Shown: piece by piece, positions 8,560-17,287 of the stretch | How positions within the stretch are numbered: position 1 is the first letter of the stretch | Layout: each line of letters starts with the position of its first letter | Assembly: GCA_046759305.1 (NCBI GenBank) | Contig: JBHIBY010000013.1 | Location: 1 to 46,655, forward strand | Length of the DNA: 46,655 nt | Reading direction: 5' to 3' | Origin: JADFRG01 sp046759305 | GTDB lineage: Bacteria > Chloroflexota > Anaerolineae > Anaerolineales > E44-bin32 | The notes under the pieces: generated by a model | Database searches by the model: none | What the model saw: the letters and a program-made list of their open reading frames with translations, nothing else | What the model was told of the DNA's origin: nothing | Translations under genes and position numbers: made by a program

Positions 8560-9387
8560 ATGGCAGCTGCAGCGTTAATTGCTCTTCGTGAAGGGCTCGA
8601 AGCCGCATTAATCGTCGGGATTGTACTGGGGTACCTACGGAAGATCGGCTACCTGGAGGGCCACAGGTCCGTTTGGGTAGGTGTGTTTGCAGCAGTGGTG
8701 GCCAGCCTTGGGCTGGCCATCGTCATTCAAGTGGTAGGGATGGAACTCGAAGGACGCGCCGAACAGATTTTTGAGGGTGCTACGATGTTCTTGGCCGTCG
8801 GGGTATTGACCTGGATGATCTTCTGGATGCGCTACCAGGCTCGGCTTATCAAATCCTCCCTCGAGCAGAATGTGTTGGATGCGGTCAAGACCGGAACAAA
8901 GTGGGGGCTCATTCTCGTTGCCTTCATTGCTGTATTCCGGGAAGGGGTTGAAACTGCGCTCTTTCTGTCCGCGGCTGCGTTTGTTTCTGAGGGCCAGGGT
9001 ACGCTCATCGGCGCAATTATCGGGCTTGCTTCAGCGGTCCTAATTGGATATCTGATCTATGCTTCCACCACGAAGCTGGACATCCGGATCTTCTTCAACG
9101 TCACAAGCGTACTCCTGCTGCTTTTCGCGGCCGGATTACTCGCGCATGGAATCCATGAGTTTCAAGAGGCGGGAATCATACCAACCCTCAATGAACATGT
9201 TTGGGACACCAATCACGTGCTTGACGAGAACTCAAGCGTAGGTCAAATGCTCAAAGCGGTCTTTGGCTACAACGGCAACCCATCTCTAGAAGAGGTGCTG
9301 GGGTATGTCGGCTATTGGGTCGTAGTTGTTCTCGGGCTCCGCCTGTGGATGGAGAGCCGCTTCGTGCCTAAGCTAGAGCAAGCCTAA
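8560..9387 (+). CDS. FTR1-family high-affinity iron permease
   Basis: 275 aa with about seven membrane helices. It carries both signature iron-binding REXXE motifs: REGLE at residues 10-14 in helix 1 and REGVE at 127-131 in helix 4. The family (Ftr1/EfeU) moves ferric iron through the membrane, usually after oxidation of ferrous iron by a partner oxidase. No EfeO or EfeB partner is adjacent; the convergent DUF3105 gene downstream has no proven link. The gene stands alone between its own promoter candidate and a strong terminator. Confidence 0.92.
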   Translation: MAAAALIALREGLEAALIVGIVLGYLRKIGYLEGHRSVWVGVFAAVVASLGLAIVIQVVGMELEGRAEQIFEGATMFLAVGVLTWMIFWMRYQARLIKSSLEQNVLDAVKTGTKWGLILVAFIAVFREGVETALFLSAAAFVSEGQGTLIGAIIGLASAVLIGYLIYASTTKLDIRIFFNVTSVLLLLFAAGLLAHGIHEFQEAGIIPTLNEHVWDTNHVLDENSSVGQMLKAVFGYNGNPSLEEVLGYVGYWVVVVLGLRLWMESRFVPKLEQA

Positions 9388-9407
9388 GCTCGAATCAAGA
9401 GGACTGA

Positions 9408-9451
9408 CAAAAACAAAACCAGCCCCATCGCAGGGGCTGGTTTTGTTTTTG
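9408..9451. terminator. Strong bidirectional terminator
   Basis: Perfect 19-bp inverted repeat: CAAAAACAAAACCAGCCCC (9408-9426), 6-nt loop, GGGGCTGGTTTTGTTTTTG (9433-9451). The GC-rich upper stem with T-rich flanks on both strands can end both the FTR1 transcript (+) and the DUF3105 transcript (-), which converge here. Confidence 0.93.
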
Positions 9452-9526
9452 GGGGATGCTCGTGGAGAAATTCCGCGGGCTCTGGGAATCTCGCGGCCGC
9501 TCAATCGAGGTCTCTGACCTGTCTGC

Positions 9527-10138
9527 CTACGGCGCGTTCGGCTCCGGAGCCTGGTTTCGGAAATTTCTAACGTATTGCTCGGCGATCTCAGGATCAAATT
9601 CATCAAAGCGAAGCATGCGGCCCCAGGAGGTCATTACGATCGGTTCCTCAATCGAGGTCCATGGGAAGGCTATCACTTTAAAGTCAGCTACTCGGCCCAT
9701 GACCCGTTCGATGTCATCCTTGAGGTCCTCACACTCGGGTTCCGTTAGGACTTCGCAGTTGTACCAGAAGATCACGTAGCCATGCTCCAAGCTATGTACA
9801 AGGTAGCCTGCTGGAAATTCCCCGAAGGAAGCCAAATCATCAACATCATTAAAGCCCGCGAATGCCTGCGTCGCATAGTGTCTTCCAGAAGTTGGAGGAT
9901 CTGAATTGTAGGGCCCGGGATCAGTGCCCTCGGCCACGTGTGACACTTCCGCCATCTCATCCACTGCTTGGACCTGTGGAATGGGAACCGTCTCACCGCT
10001 CTCCCGTGCGCTCGACTGTGTCGACAGCCACCTAATTCCCACTACGGTTGCAACGACGATCACACCTCCGATCAGGATGTTACGGGTGCGCTCCCTGCGT
10101 TTCTTTGCTTTGATCCTCTCACGCGTAGTTTTGCTCAT
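9527..10138 (-). CDS. DUF3105 membrane-anchored protein
   Basis: 203 aa. A Lys/Arg-rich cytoplasmic start (KTTRERIKAKKRRERTRN) precedes one membrane helix (about 21-38). The external DUF3105 domain contains the family landmarks YNSDPPTSGRHYA, LVHSLEHGYVIFWYNC and TSWGRMLRFDEFD. The conserved His residues (SGRH, HSLEHG) could bind a metal, but no activity is known. Genes of this family are common in Chloroflexota and Actinomycetota. The transcript converges on the shared terminator with FTR1. Confidence 0.87.
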   Translation of the reverse strand: MSKTTRERIKAKKRRERTRNILIGGVIVVATVVGIRWLSTQSSARESGETVPIPQVQAVDEMAEVSHVAEGTDPGPYNSDPPTSGRHYATQAFAGFNDVDDLASFGEFPAGYLVHSLEHGYVIFWYNCEVLTEPECEDLKDDIERVMGRVADFKVIAFPWTSIEEPIVMTSWGRMLRFDEFDPEIAEQYVRNFRNQAPEPNAP

Positions 10139-10289
10139 TTTTCCTCTGGCAGATGCCTATGGTAGCCTTTCAATATTAGACTAGCATAGCGCGATCTCAT
10201 CTCCCATGCATGGGGAATGAGACAACCGTTAGAGATCAAGCAGTTCTCGAGTATCGATCCGATTTCACAACAGGGATCGAGAATTGCTG

Positions 10290-10751
10290 CTACTCGATCG
10301 TCTTCAAGTCGTCTTCCAGCACCTCCCGGTCCTGAGCATCGTCGATCTCACCGGCCAGGGCTCGCGCTTCCTGCAGGTGTTCCCGTACTTCCTTACTGTT
10401 GCCGGCCACCCCTTCAGCCCTGGCAAGCGCTTCATGAGCGTAGGCCTTGTAGAAGGGAGCCAGCTGCTCGCTGTACTCGAGCGAAAGTTGGCCATAGCCT
10501 CGCGCGTTCTCCGCATCCCCGAGAAGAGCGTAGATCCTCGAAGCCTGCCAGTAGCCGATAGACATGTTCTTATCCGTACAGTCTTCACGTTGCGTCCAGT
10601 GCCACATGGAGGCCTGATTGAGGCGGATCATCTGCTGGTCTTCATCCGCGGTTCGGTCCGCCTTGTCGATAAGCGCCCAGGCCTTGTTAAAGCAGTCCGC
10701 GGCGAAGAACTTGTGGGCCACAGCTCGATCGAAATCTGGTTCGGTCGTCAT
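10290..10751 (-). CDS. Helical hypothetical protein (possibly TPR-like)
   Basis: 153 aa, soluble and predicted all-helical, with Ala-rich amphipathic stretches such as AVAHKFFAADCFNKAWALID, YWQASRIYALLGDAENARGY and APFYKAYAHEALARAEGVAG. The spacing resembles two or three degenerate tetratricopeptide units, suggesting a protein-binding scaffold. No catalytic motif is visible. Lies on the same strand as the cyclase gene upstream, but about 160 bp away with a hairpin between, so it is probably transcribed separately. Confidence 0.65.
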   Translation of the reverse strand: MTTEPDFDRAVAHKFFAADCFNKAWALIDKADRTADEDQQMIRLNQASMWHWTQREDCTDKNMSIGYWQASRIYALLGDAENARGYGQLSLEYSEQLAPFYKAYAHEALARAEGVAGNSKEVREHLQEARALAGEIDDAQDREVLEDDLKTIE

Positions 10752-10858
10752 TGGCTTACTCTCCGTGGAGCTCCATAAATCGACTTTCCGATGCGGATAT
10801 TCCTTGCTCAGTAGGCTACCTCACACTTTCCCGCGGTGAAGGAGATCCAGCTAATCGC

Positions 10859-10888
10859 AAGGGGCGGACCTTTCGCGGTCCCCCCTTT
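10859..10888. terminator. Hairpin, possible terminator after the cyclase gene
   Basis: AAGGGGCGGACC (10859-10870) pairs with GGTCCCCCCTT (10877-10887) with one bulged C. The T-run lies on the plus-strand side, while the cyclase is on the minus strand, so its role as terminator for that gene is uncertain. Confidence 0.4.
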
Positions 10889-10909
10889 CTATATTCATCT
10901 TGAATTGGA

Positions 10910-11728
10910 TTATTTGGAATTCGGCTTGACTTTGATGACGTGCGCGATCACCGGCTCCGACTTCCCCTTGAGCTCCAGGCTGCGGCGCTCAAGGTCATGG
11001 GTGTCCAACTCGGCTGCGTGCGCGGCTTGGTCACTAACGACGACTTCGCCGACTCCGGCCGATCCCGCTAGGCGGGCCGCGGTATTGGGCGCATCGCCTA
11101 AGGCCGTAATGTCTGTTAATCCCTGTTCTGAGCCCACCGCACCTACAAATGCTTCCCCTGTATGAACACCAGCCCCGACCGGGACCCAGGGTCCGCTCGC
11201 GTCCGAATGCCCGGTAACTGCCAGAAGGAGCTTGGCGGCTTCGATCGCCATACGCGCATGATCTGAGCCTGCCAATCCGGGTACATACAGACCGGTAACC
11301 TCATCGCCGATGAGTTTATCTACCAATGCGTCGGAGTGAACCATCACGTCGGTGCCAACCTGATAGAAGCGACTGATGAGTCGGCTGAATTCGGCCGTGC
11401 TCATCTGCTCGGCCAAAGTCGTGGATCCCCGCACATCTGCAAAGAGCATCGACAGCTCGATCTCTGCGCCCCCTAGATTTTTGGCCGCATAGTGCTCACA
11501 TATGTTGCACAGCCTGGGATTCATTGAGGACTGACCTTTGTCGAGCAGGACCCTGCAGAGCGCTCCGCCAGCGCCATGGAAAGGAGCATTACAAAACTTG
11601 CAGCGGGGATCACTCGGAAGGTATCTAAGAAGCTTCCGTTGCCTGACTTCACTTTTAAAATCGCCCCGTTCGAGAAAGCTTCGCCATCCCTCCTCGATCT
11701 GAGCATCGTGATCCGTTGCTTTGTCCAT
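10910..11728 (-). CDS. Class III adenylate/guanylate cyclase with Cys-rich N-terminal domain
   Basis: 272 aa, soluble. Residues about 40-85 hold CKFCNAPF, a further Cys and CNICEHY, a probable zinc-binding module. The cyclase homology domain follows: FADVRGST with a metal Asp, DKLIGDEVTGLY with the substrate Lys and second metal Asp, VGAGVHTGEAFVGAVG, and ALGDAPNTAARLAG with the transition-state Asn and Arg. All residues needed for activity appear present, so it probably makes cAMP (or cGMP). The start is backed by GAGGGTGG just upstream of ATG. A Crp/Fnr regulator is encoded at 35.8 kb, but a link is speculative. Confidence 0.88.
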   Translation of the reverse strand: MDKATDHDAQIEEGWRSFLERGDFKSEVRQRKLLRYLPSDPRCKFCNAPFHGAGGALCRVLLDKGQSSMNPRLCNICEHYAAKNLGGAEIELSMLFADVRGSTTLAEQMSTAEFSRLISRFYQVGTDVMVHSDALVDKLIGDEVTGLYVPGLAGSDHARMAIEAAKLLLAVTGHSDASGPWVPVGAGVHTGEAFVGAVGSEQGLTDITALGDAPNTAARLAGSAGVGEVVVSDQAAHAAELDTHDLERRSLELKGKSEPVIAHVIKVKPNSK

Positions 11729-11821
11729 TAGCCACCCTCACTTAGCATACAAATCATTTCAGATCACAGGACCAATCGTATCTGTTGGATTCCCGACACA
11801 AACTGAAATACTATCGCAGGG

Positions 11822-14038
11822 TTAGATATCCAGATTGCTGACTTCGTGCGCGTGGGTCTGAATGAAGCGCCGGCGCGGGGGAACCGCGGCCCCCATCAGC
11901 ATATCGAAGGTACGATCCGCCTCTGCAGCATCCTCGATCGTCACCTGAAGTAGAGTTCGATTGATAGGATCCATGGTGGTGTCCCAGAGCTGCGAAGCGT
12001 TCATCTCACCGAGCCCCTTGAAGCGACCCAAGGTAGACCGCTTGCGTCCGAGTTCCTTGAGGATCCGCTCGCGATCGTCCTCTGTGTAGGCGTAGTGTAC
12101 GCCGTCCTTGACATTGATCCGGTACAGAGGCGGTTGCGCGATGAATAAGTGCCCCTGCTCGATCAACTCCGGCATGTATCGGAAGAAAAATGTGAGAAGA
12201 AGGGTGCGAATATGGCTTCCGTCCACGTCTGCATCGGTCATGATGATGACGCGGCCATATCTTAAGCCTTCGATATCGAAAGACTCGCCAATATTTGTGC
12301 CCAGAGCGGATATCAGCGCCTTGACCTCGTTGTTCGATAGCACCTTGTCCAGCCGGGCTCGCTCTGTATTGAGGATTTTGCCACGGAGCGGCAAGATTGC
12401 CTGGAAGTTTCGATCGCGACCCTGCTTGGCAGTGCCGCCCGCCGAGTCACCCTCGACGATGTACAGCTCGCATTTGTTGGGGTCCCGCTCCGAGCAGTCC
12501 GCTAGCTTGCCCGGTAATGTGAGGCTCTCCAGGGCGCTCTTGCGGATCACGAGGTCGCGTGCTTTGCGTGCTGCATCCCGCGCACGAGCTGAAGTGAGAC
12601 ACTTCTCCACGATAGCTCGGGCCGCTCTAGGATTTTCCTCGAGGTAGTCGCTGAACCGCTCGTGCAGCGCTTGCTGCACTTGTGTCTGCACTTCGGCGTT
12701 CATCAGCTTGACCTTAGTCTGGCTTTCGAACTGTGGATCCCGATGCTTGATCGAGACGATGCCAGTCAATCCCTCGCGCGTGTCTTCACCCGTGAAATTG
12801 GGGTCCGCTTCCTTGATTAAGCCGGCCTTACGAGCATGGTCGTTGATGGTGCGCGTCACCGCCGAACGCAGCCCGGTTAGATGTGTGCCGCCGTCCACGG
12901 TGTTGATGGTGTTTGCAAATGAATAGAGCGACTCGGCATAGGAGTCCGAATACTGAAGCGCTACTTCGATTCCGGTCCCGTTTACTTCGCTTTCGGCATG
13001 AACGACAGAGTGCAGAGTGTGGCGGTTGCGGTTGAGATACTTTACGAAAGATTCGATCCCGCCCTCGAAGTAGAAGGTCATCTCGCGCTCGCTGCGCTGG
13101 TCGAGCAGTCGAATGGTTACCCCACGAGTGACAAACGCCATCTCTCTGAAGCGCTGCACGAGGGTAGCAAACCGGTAATCGAGGTCACCTTTGAATATCG
13201 TCGTGTCAAACATAAAGGTGATCTTCGTACCGGTCACGTTCTTCCCGACCTTGCCAACGACTTTGATGGGACGGACAGGGGCACCTCGCTCGTAGCGTTG
13301 GGCATGAACCTTCCCGCCTCGCCTGACCTCAACCTCACACCACTCCGAAAGCGCATTCACGGCCGAAACACCCACGCCGTGCAAGCCACCTGAGACCTTG
13401 TATCCTTCGCCCCCAAATTTGGCGCCCGAGTGCAGCATGGTCATCACAATTTCAAGCGCCGGCTTCTTAATCTCAGGATGCTTTTCAACCGGAATGCCGC
13501 GACCGTTATCTTCCACCGTCACGCTGCTATCTTCATTAATGACCACTGTTATGTGATCACAAGCGCCGGCAAGAGCTTCATCAATCGAGTTGTCAACGAC
13601 CTCATAAATCAGGTGATGCAGCGCTTTGACGTCGGTTCCACCGACGTACATACCGGGGCGGCGGCGTACTGCTTCAAGCCCCTCCAGAACCTGGATGTCT
13701 TTGGCAGCGTAGCTGCTGACTTTCTTGGTGCTGGGCTTTTTCGCCGCAGTGGACTTCTTTACCGCAGTCATTTGCTTCCGGGTCTTGGTCGCAGCTTTCT
13801 TTGAGGTCCCGGATTTTGGCTGTGCTGTGGATTTCTTCGACTTGGTCGCGGATTTAGCCGAAGCCGAACTCGCCTTGGTCACCGATTTCTTGGCTCTTGT
13901 GGATGCGGAGTTCACGGACCTCTTCGACTTTGCCGGAGCGTTGGTTGAGGCAGACTTCGGCTTTACCACAGACTTCTTCGACGCGGTTGATTTTCTCGTA
14001 GCTTTCTTTGCAGTTTTCTTTTTCGTCTTCTCGGTCAA
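11822..14038 (-). CDS. gyrB: DNA gyrase subunit B with basic histone-H1-like N-terminal tail
   Basis: 738 aa. The ATPase/GHKL domain starts near residue 110 (IQVLEGLEAVRRRPGMYVGG) and has EVVDNSIDEALAG, DNGRGIPV and GGLHGVGVSAVNALS. The TOPRIM region has EGDSAGGTAKQGRDR and MTDADVDGSHIRTLLLTFFF. The C-terminus has FKGLGEMNASQLWDTTMDP. It introduces negative supercoils together with GyrA, which is not in the window. The first about 109 residues are almost only Lys, Ala, Ser and Thr, with KKxTAKKA-like repeats as in histone H1 tails; ordinary GyrB lacks this. An internal ATG (Met90) could give a short-tailed form. Follows the membrane-protein gene after 24 bp. Confidence 0.96.
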   Translation of the reverse strand: MTEKTKKKTAKKATRKSTASKKSVVKPKSASTNAPAKSKRSVNSASTRAKKSVTKASSASAKSATKSKKSTAQPKSGTSKKAATKTRKQMTAVKKSTAAKKPSTKKVSSYAAKDIQVLEGLEAVRRRPGMYVGGTDVKALHHLIYEVVDNSIDEALAGACDHITVVINEDSSVTVEDNGRGIPVEKHPEIKKPALEIVMTMLHSGAKFGGEGYKVSGGLHGVGVSAVNALSEWCEVEVRRGGKVHAQRYERGAPVRPIKVVGKVGKNVTGTKITFMFDTTIFKGDLDYRFATLVQRFREMAFVTRGVTIRLLDQRSEREMTFYFEGGIESFVKYLNRNRHTLHSVVHAESEVNGTGIEVALQYSDSYAESLYSFANTINTVDGGTHLTGLRSAVTRTINDHARKAGLIKEADPNFTGEDTREGLTGIVSIKHRDPQFESQTKVKLMNAEVQTQVQQALHERFSDYLEENPRAARAIVEKCLTSARARDAARKARDLVIRKSALESLTLPGKLADCSERDPNKCELYIVEGDSAGGTAKQGRDRNFQAILPLRGKILNTERARLDKVLSNNEVKALISALGTNIGESFDIEGLRYGRVIIMTDADVDGSHIRTLLLTFFFRYMPELIEQGHLFIAQPPLYRINVKDGVHYAYTEDDRERILKELGRKRSTLGRFKGLGEMNASQLWDTTMDPINRTLLQVTIEDAAEADRTFDMLMGAAVPPRRRFIQTHAHEVSNLDI

Positions 14039-14062
14039 ACGAATTCTCCTATAGAGCCTGGA

Positions 14063-14998
14063 TTAAGCGGCACGCCTGGCGGCTATAAGCCATTCTCGCC
14101 TGCCTTGATAGTATGCGTAGCTCCCGGCCAACAATGTCGTAGCCATAAAAGCATGTCCAGCAACCGCCAATAGCGAAAACCAGGACGATGCGCTGGGCAG
14201 CACCCAGACAAAATTCAGCAGCCAGTACGCGCCAACAGCCAGTATCAGATAAATCACAGTCGGCAGTAGATTCCAGCGCACCAATACAAAGCTTTCAAAC
14301 ATGGCTCGGAACACTCCCTGGTTGTATCGAATGATTCCGTGCGGCGTGAATATCAAATAGACACCCAACCAGAACAACAGGGCAAATCCAAGAAAGAACA
14401 CTCCGGTTCCTAGCAGCGGAAGGATTAGCGTTGCCAGGGCAATCGCGATCAGTACCGTGATACCCGCTACGAGCGCTCCCACAAACATGAGAAATCCAAA
14501 ACCCACCATTCTCATCGCGGCCAGCCACCCCGGGCCTAGTTCGGCATCCTGCGCTACAGCTCCTGCGATCCAGTACTGGTAATATGCGCCGATCGCTAGT
14601 CCGATCCCAGAAAGCGCAAGCCATATTAGGATCACCCTGCCCGGTTCCGTCAGCTCGAATCGGCTGACCAGCCCTAAAGGACTATCCAGCGTCGATCTTC
14701 CCGCCATCAGGCTCGGAATGCCGATCGGAATTGTGCTCAGGGCCGAGAGCAAATTGAAGGTATCTCCGACATTTTCAACCATTTGCCGAATAAGTAAGGC
14801 CTGGTCCGCCACTACGCCCTCCATACGGAGAGCGGGCTCCGTCAATGATTCGATCAAACGCGCTATCCCCAGGTGCGGTCCGAGCCATAGAAATAGATCT
14901 AGAACCAGGGGAGGTAGGATCAAGAACGGGCGTGCTGCTACACGATCGAAGCCAGCTGTCAGAGAAGAAATTATGCCTATGGGCTTCGATTCGGCCAT
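14063..14998 (-). CDS. Polytopic membrane protein of unknown function
   Basis: About 311 aa from ATG 14998 (MAESKPIGIISSLTAGFDRV). The open frame reaches 15130, but that would overlap the divergent SAM-hydrolase-like gene; another ATG at 15016 is possible. About six hydrophobic helices, including a Gly/Leu-rich ATLILPLLGTGVFFLGFALL. No catalytic motif recognised. The overall look recalls glycerophosphoryl-diester or 'DUF-type' integral membrane proteins of Gram-positives, but I cannot assign a family. Probably the first gene of an operon with gyrB. Confidence 0.65.
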   Translation of the reverse strand: MAESKPIGIISSLTAGFDRVAARPFLILPPLVLDLFLWLGPHLGIARLIESLTEPALRMEGVVADQALLIRQMVENVGDTFNLLSALSTIPIGIPSLMAGRSTLDSPLGLVSRFELTEPGRVILIWLALSGIGLAIGAYYQYWIAGAVAQDAELGPGWLAAMRMVGFGFLMFVGALVAGITVLIAIALATLILPLLGTGVFFLGFALLFWLGVYLIFTPHGIIRYNQGVFRAMFESFVLVRWNLLPTVIYLILAVGAYWLLNFVWVLPSASSWFSLLAVAGHAFMATTLLAGSYAYYQGRREWLIAARRAA

Positions 14999-15108
14999 AA
15001 AAGGTGATTTTACCATGTGGGGGTTCTGAGGCCAAATTTGGACCGCAGCTGCTTTGATTTCTGCTACATTGACCCGCCTCCTGGGGTCCGTTAGAATCCG
15101 CACTGCTC

Positions 15109-15936
15109 GTGGCACGCCCTTCGATCGCACTCCTCACGGACTTCGGCACACAGGGCACCTATGTCGGGGTGCTCAAGGGAGTTCTCAGTACACTCGCCCC
15201 TCAGGCCAATCTGATCGACATCTCACATGAGGTCCCGCGTGGAAACGTCCAAGCGGGTGCATTCATGCTCTGGCAAGCGGCCTCCTACATGCCGCCAAAC
15301 ACAGTCTTCCTGTGTGTGGTGGATCCCGGAGTCGGGTCCGCGCGGCGAGGTGTGGCCGCCCACTGGCCTACACAGACCTGCGTCGGCCCGGATAATGGAC
15401 TCTTCAGCTACCTGGTCGCCCGCGATGGGACTCCAGAAGTGATCGAACTCTGGGACCCGCAGGTCAGCACCACCTTTCATGGTAGAGACATCTTCGCTCC
15501 GGCTGCAGCCCACCTGGCAACCGGTTCGGCCCTCAACGACCTGGGGCCTCCGGTTGAGCTGGAGATCTCTCTGCCCGCTCCAAGCCTCGCAGGCGACGAT
15601 TCAGAAACGGTCGAGGGGGAGATCATCTATGAAGATCCGTTCGGAAACATGGTCACCAGCATTGGCGTGTTGCACTCGGAAGGAAGTCATATCCGTTTAG
15701 TGCCGTGGTTGGGTCAGGGATCGGAGGCGCAATACCCAGCCCGAAATCTTGCTGCTCGACTGCCGAACGGCGATGAATTGCCCCTCGCTCGCACATTCAG
15801 CGACTTACCCGAGGGACAGGGGCTTGCTTATATAGGAAGCAACGGCCTGCTCGAGATCGGTGTAAATCGCGGCTCAGCGGCAAGCGCGCTCGATCTGCGG
15901 ATCGGTCAATCGGTTCAGCTCTTCGATAAAGGATAG
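15109..15936 (+). CDS. S-adenosyl-L-methionine hydroxide adenosyltransferase (SAM hydrolase, DUF62)
   Basis: 275 aa with a GTG start. Family landmarks: LLTDFGTQGTYVGVLKGV with the N-terminal DFG, VVDPGVGSARRGV, GPDNGLFSYL, TFHGRDIFAPAAAHLA, and a C-terminal beta domain with YEDPFGNMVTSI. The Asp-Arg-His set of the DUF62 hydrolases appears present in DPGVGSARRG and FHGRD, so it should split SAM into adenosine and methionine rather than act as a halogenase. Why cells do this is unclear. First gene of the rightward cluster; murA starts 2 bp after its stop, so the two are probably coupled. Confidence 0.9.
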   Translation: MARPSIALLTDFGTQGTYVGVLKGVLSTLAPQANLIDISHEVPRGNVQAGAFMLWQAASYMPPNTVFLCVVDPGVGSARRGVAAHWPTQTCVGPDNGLFSYLVARDGTPEVIELWDPQVSTTFHGRDIFAPAAAHLATGSALNDLGPPVELEISLPAPSLAGDDSETVEGEIIYEDPFGNMVTSIGVLHSEGSHIRLVPWLGQGSEAQYPARNLAARLPNGDELPLARTFSDLPEGQGLAYIGSNGLLEIGVNRGSAASALDLRIGQSVQLFDKG

Positions 15937-15938
15937 CA

Positions 15939-17225
15939 ATGCCATCTTTTCGAATTGATGGAGGCCACCCGTTGAGCGGAGAGGTCGTCCCATCCGGCAA
16001 CAAGAACGCCGCTCTGCCGCTCATGACCGCCAGCCTCATGGCAGCTGGTGAAGTAACGCTGCGCAATGTCCCACAGATTGGGGACGTTGCCACGATGCGT
16101 CATCTGCTAGAGAGCATGGGAGTAGAGGCACATTCCCCGGATCCCTCGACGCTGAAGCTTCGACCCCTTGGAGCGCAGCGCGCAAAGCTGGACCCGGATC
16201 TATGCAGGCGCATCCGCGCTTCTATCTTGTTGGCTGGTCCGATGCTGGGTCGGTTTGGTGGTATCGACCTGCCTCCACCTGGCGGCGATGTGATCGGCCG
16301 TAGGCGGGTCGACACGCATTTCCTTGCGTTGGAAGCTTTCGGTGCGGAGGTGGAGCACAACGAGCGCCAGTTTCACCTACGATCGAATGGCAGACTGCAT
16401 AGTGCCGATATTTTGCTAGATGAAGCCAGCGTCACCGCCACAGAAAACGCCATCATGGCCGCGGTCACTGCCGATGGCGCATCCGTAATTCGCAATGCAG
16501 CTTCCGAACCGCATGTACAGGAGCTGTGCTTCTTCCTGGAAGCGTTGGGTGCGCAGATCGAGGGTATTGGCTCCAATACCTTACGCATCGACGGCGTGCA
16601 GGAACTTCATGGCGGTGAATACACCATTGGGCCGGATTATCTTGAGGTTGTGAGCTTCATTGCCGCAGGCGCAGTAACGGGTGGCAGCGTGCGTATCCTC
16701 AACGCTGGAGTCCAGTACCTCGACATGATCCGCCTGGTCTTCAATCGGCTAGGCGTAGATTGGGTTGAGGACGGTAAGGACATCGTCGTCGAAGGCCGGG
16801 ATCCAATCGAGATCACTCCCGATCTGGGCGGCTTCGTCCCGCAGATCACAGCTCAGCCCTGGCCGGCATTCCCCACGGATTTGGTTAGCATCGCCATCGT
16901 TGTCGCCTCACAAGCGAAGGGCTCCGTCCTTTTTCACGACTGGATGTACCCAAGCCGCATGTTTTTTGTAGACAAGCTCGTTTCGATGGGAGCAAGAATC
17001 ATCCTTTGCGATCCGCACCGATGCATCGTTGAGGGTCCAACGGAGCTCATTGGGGCTGTCCTGGAAAGCCCCGACATCCGTGCAGGTATGGCGCTAGTCC
17101 TGGCTGCCTTAGCAGCACAGGGAACCTCCACCATCCACAACATCGGTCAAATCGATCGTGGCTATGAGAGCATTGATGAGAAACTTAGGCAGCTGGGTGC
17201 CGTGATTGAGAGGATGCAAGACTAG
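15939..17225 (+). CDS. murA: UDP-GlcNAc 1-carboxyvinyltransferase with Asp in place of the catalytic Cys
   Basis: 428 aa. Adds enolpyruvate from PEP to UDP-GlcNAc, the first committed step of peptidoglycan synthesis. Visible: SGNKNAALP with Lys22-Asn23, an EPSP-synthase fold of two repeated halves, FPTDLVSIAIV with the catalytic Asp, and the loop PPGGDVIGRRRVDTH. The loop residue equivalent to E. coli Cys115 is Asp117 here. Asp at this site is known to keep activity and to prevent fosfomycin alkylation, as in Mycobacterium. Good AAAGGA ribosome site. Presence implies a peptidoglycan wall or at least its precursors. Confidence 0.95.
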   Translation: MPSFRIDGGHPLSGEVVPSGNKNAALPLMTASLMAAGEVTLRNVPQIGDVATMRHLLESMGVEAHSPDPSTLKLRPLGAQRAKLDPDLCRRIRASILLAGPMLGRFGGIDLPPPGGDVIGRRRVDTHFLALEAFGAEVEHNERQFHLRSNGRLHSADILLDEASVTATENAIMAAVTADGASVIRNAASEPHVQELCFFLEALGAQIEGIGSNTLRIDGVQELHGGEYTIGPDYLEVVSFIAAGAVTGGSVRILNAGVQYLDMIRLVFNRLGVDWVEDGKDIVVEGRDPIEITPDLGGFVPQITAQPWPAFPTDLVSIAIVVASQAKGSVLFHDWMYPSRMFFVDKLVSMGARIILCDPHRCIVEGPTELIGAVLESPDIRAGMALVLAALAAQGTSTIHNIGQIDRGYESIDEKLRQLGAVIERMQD

Positions 17226-17255
17226 CTAACACTGAAGGGTTGCGTGCGGTATAAT
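17226..17255 (+). promoter_or_regulatory. Promoter candidate for rpmH-rnpA
   Basis: A perfect TATAAT at 17250-17255 with CTAACA at 17226-17231 (18-bp spacer). It sits in the only gap between murA and rpmH and would start transcription near 17262, about 25 nt before the rpmH ATG. Confidence 0.6.
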
Positions 17256-17287
17256 CCGCCTTCGACAGCAGACAAGCTGAATAAGCG

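Noticed and set aside
15000..15108. Possible replication origin at the strand switch
   Set aside because: The gap is only about 110 bp and has no DnaA-box-like cluster (TTATCCACA type) and no AT-rich unwinding stretch.
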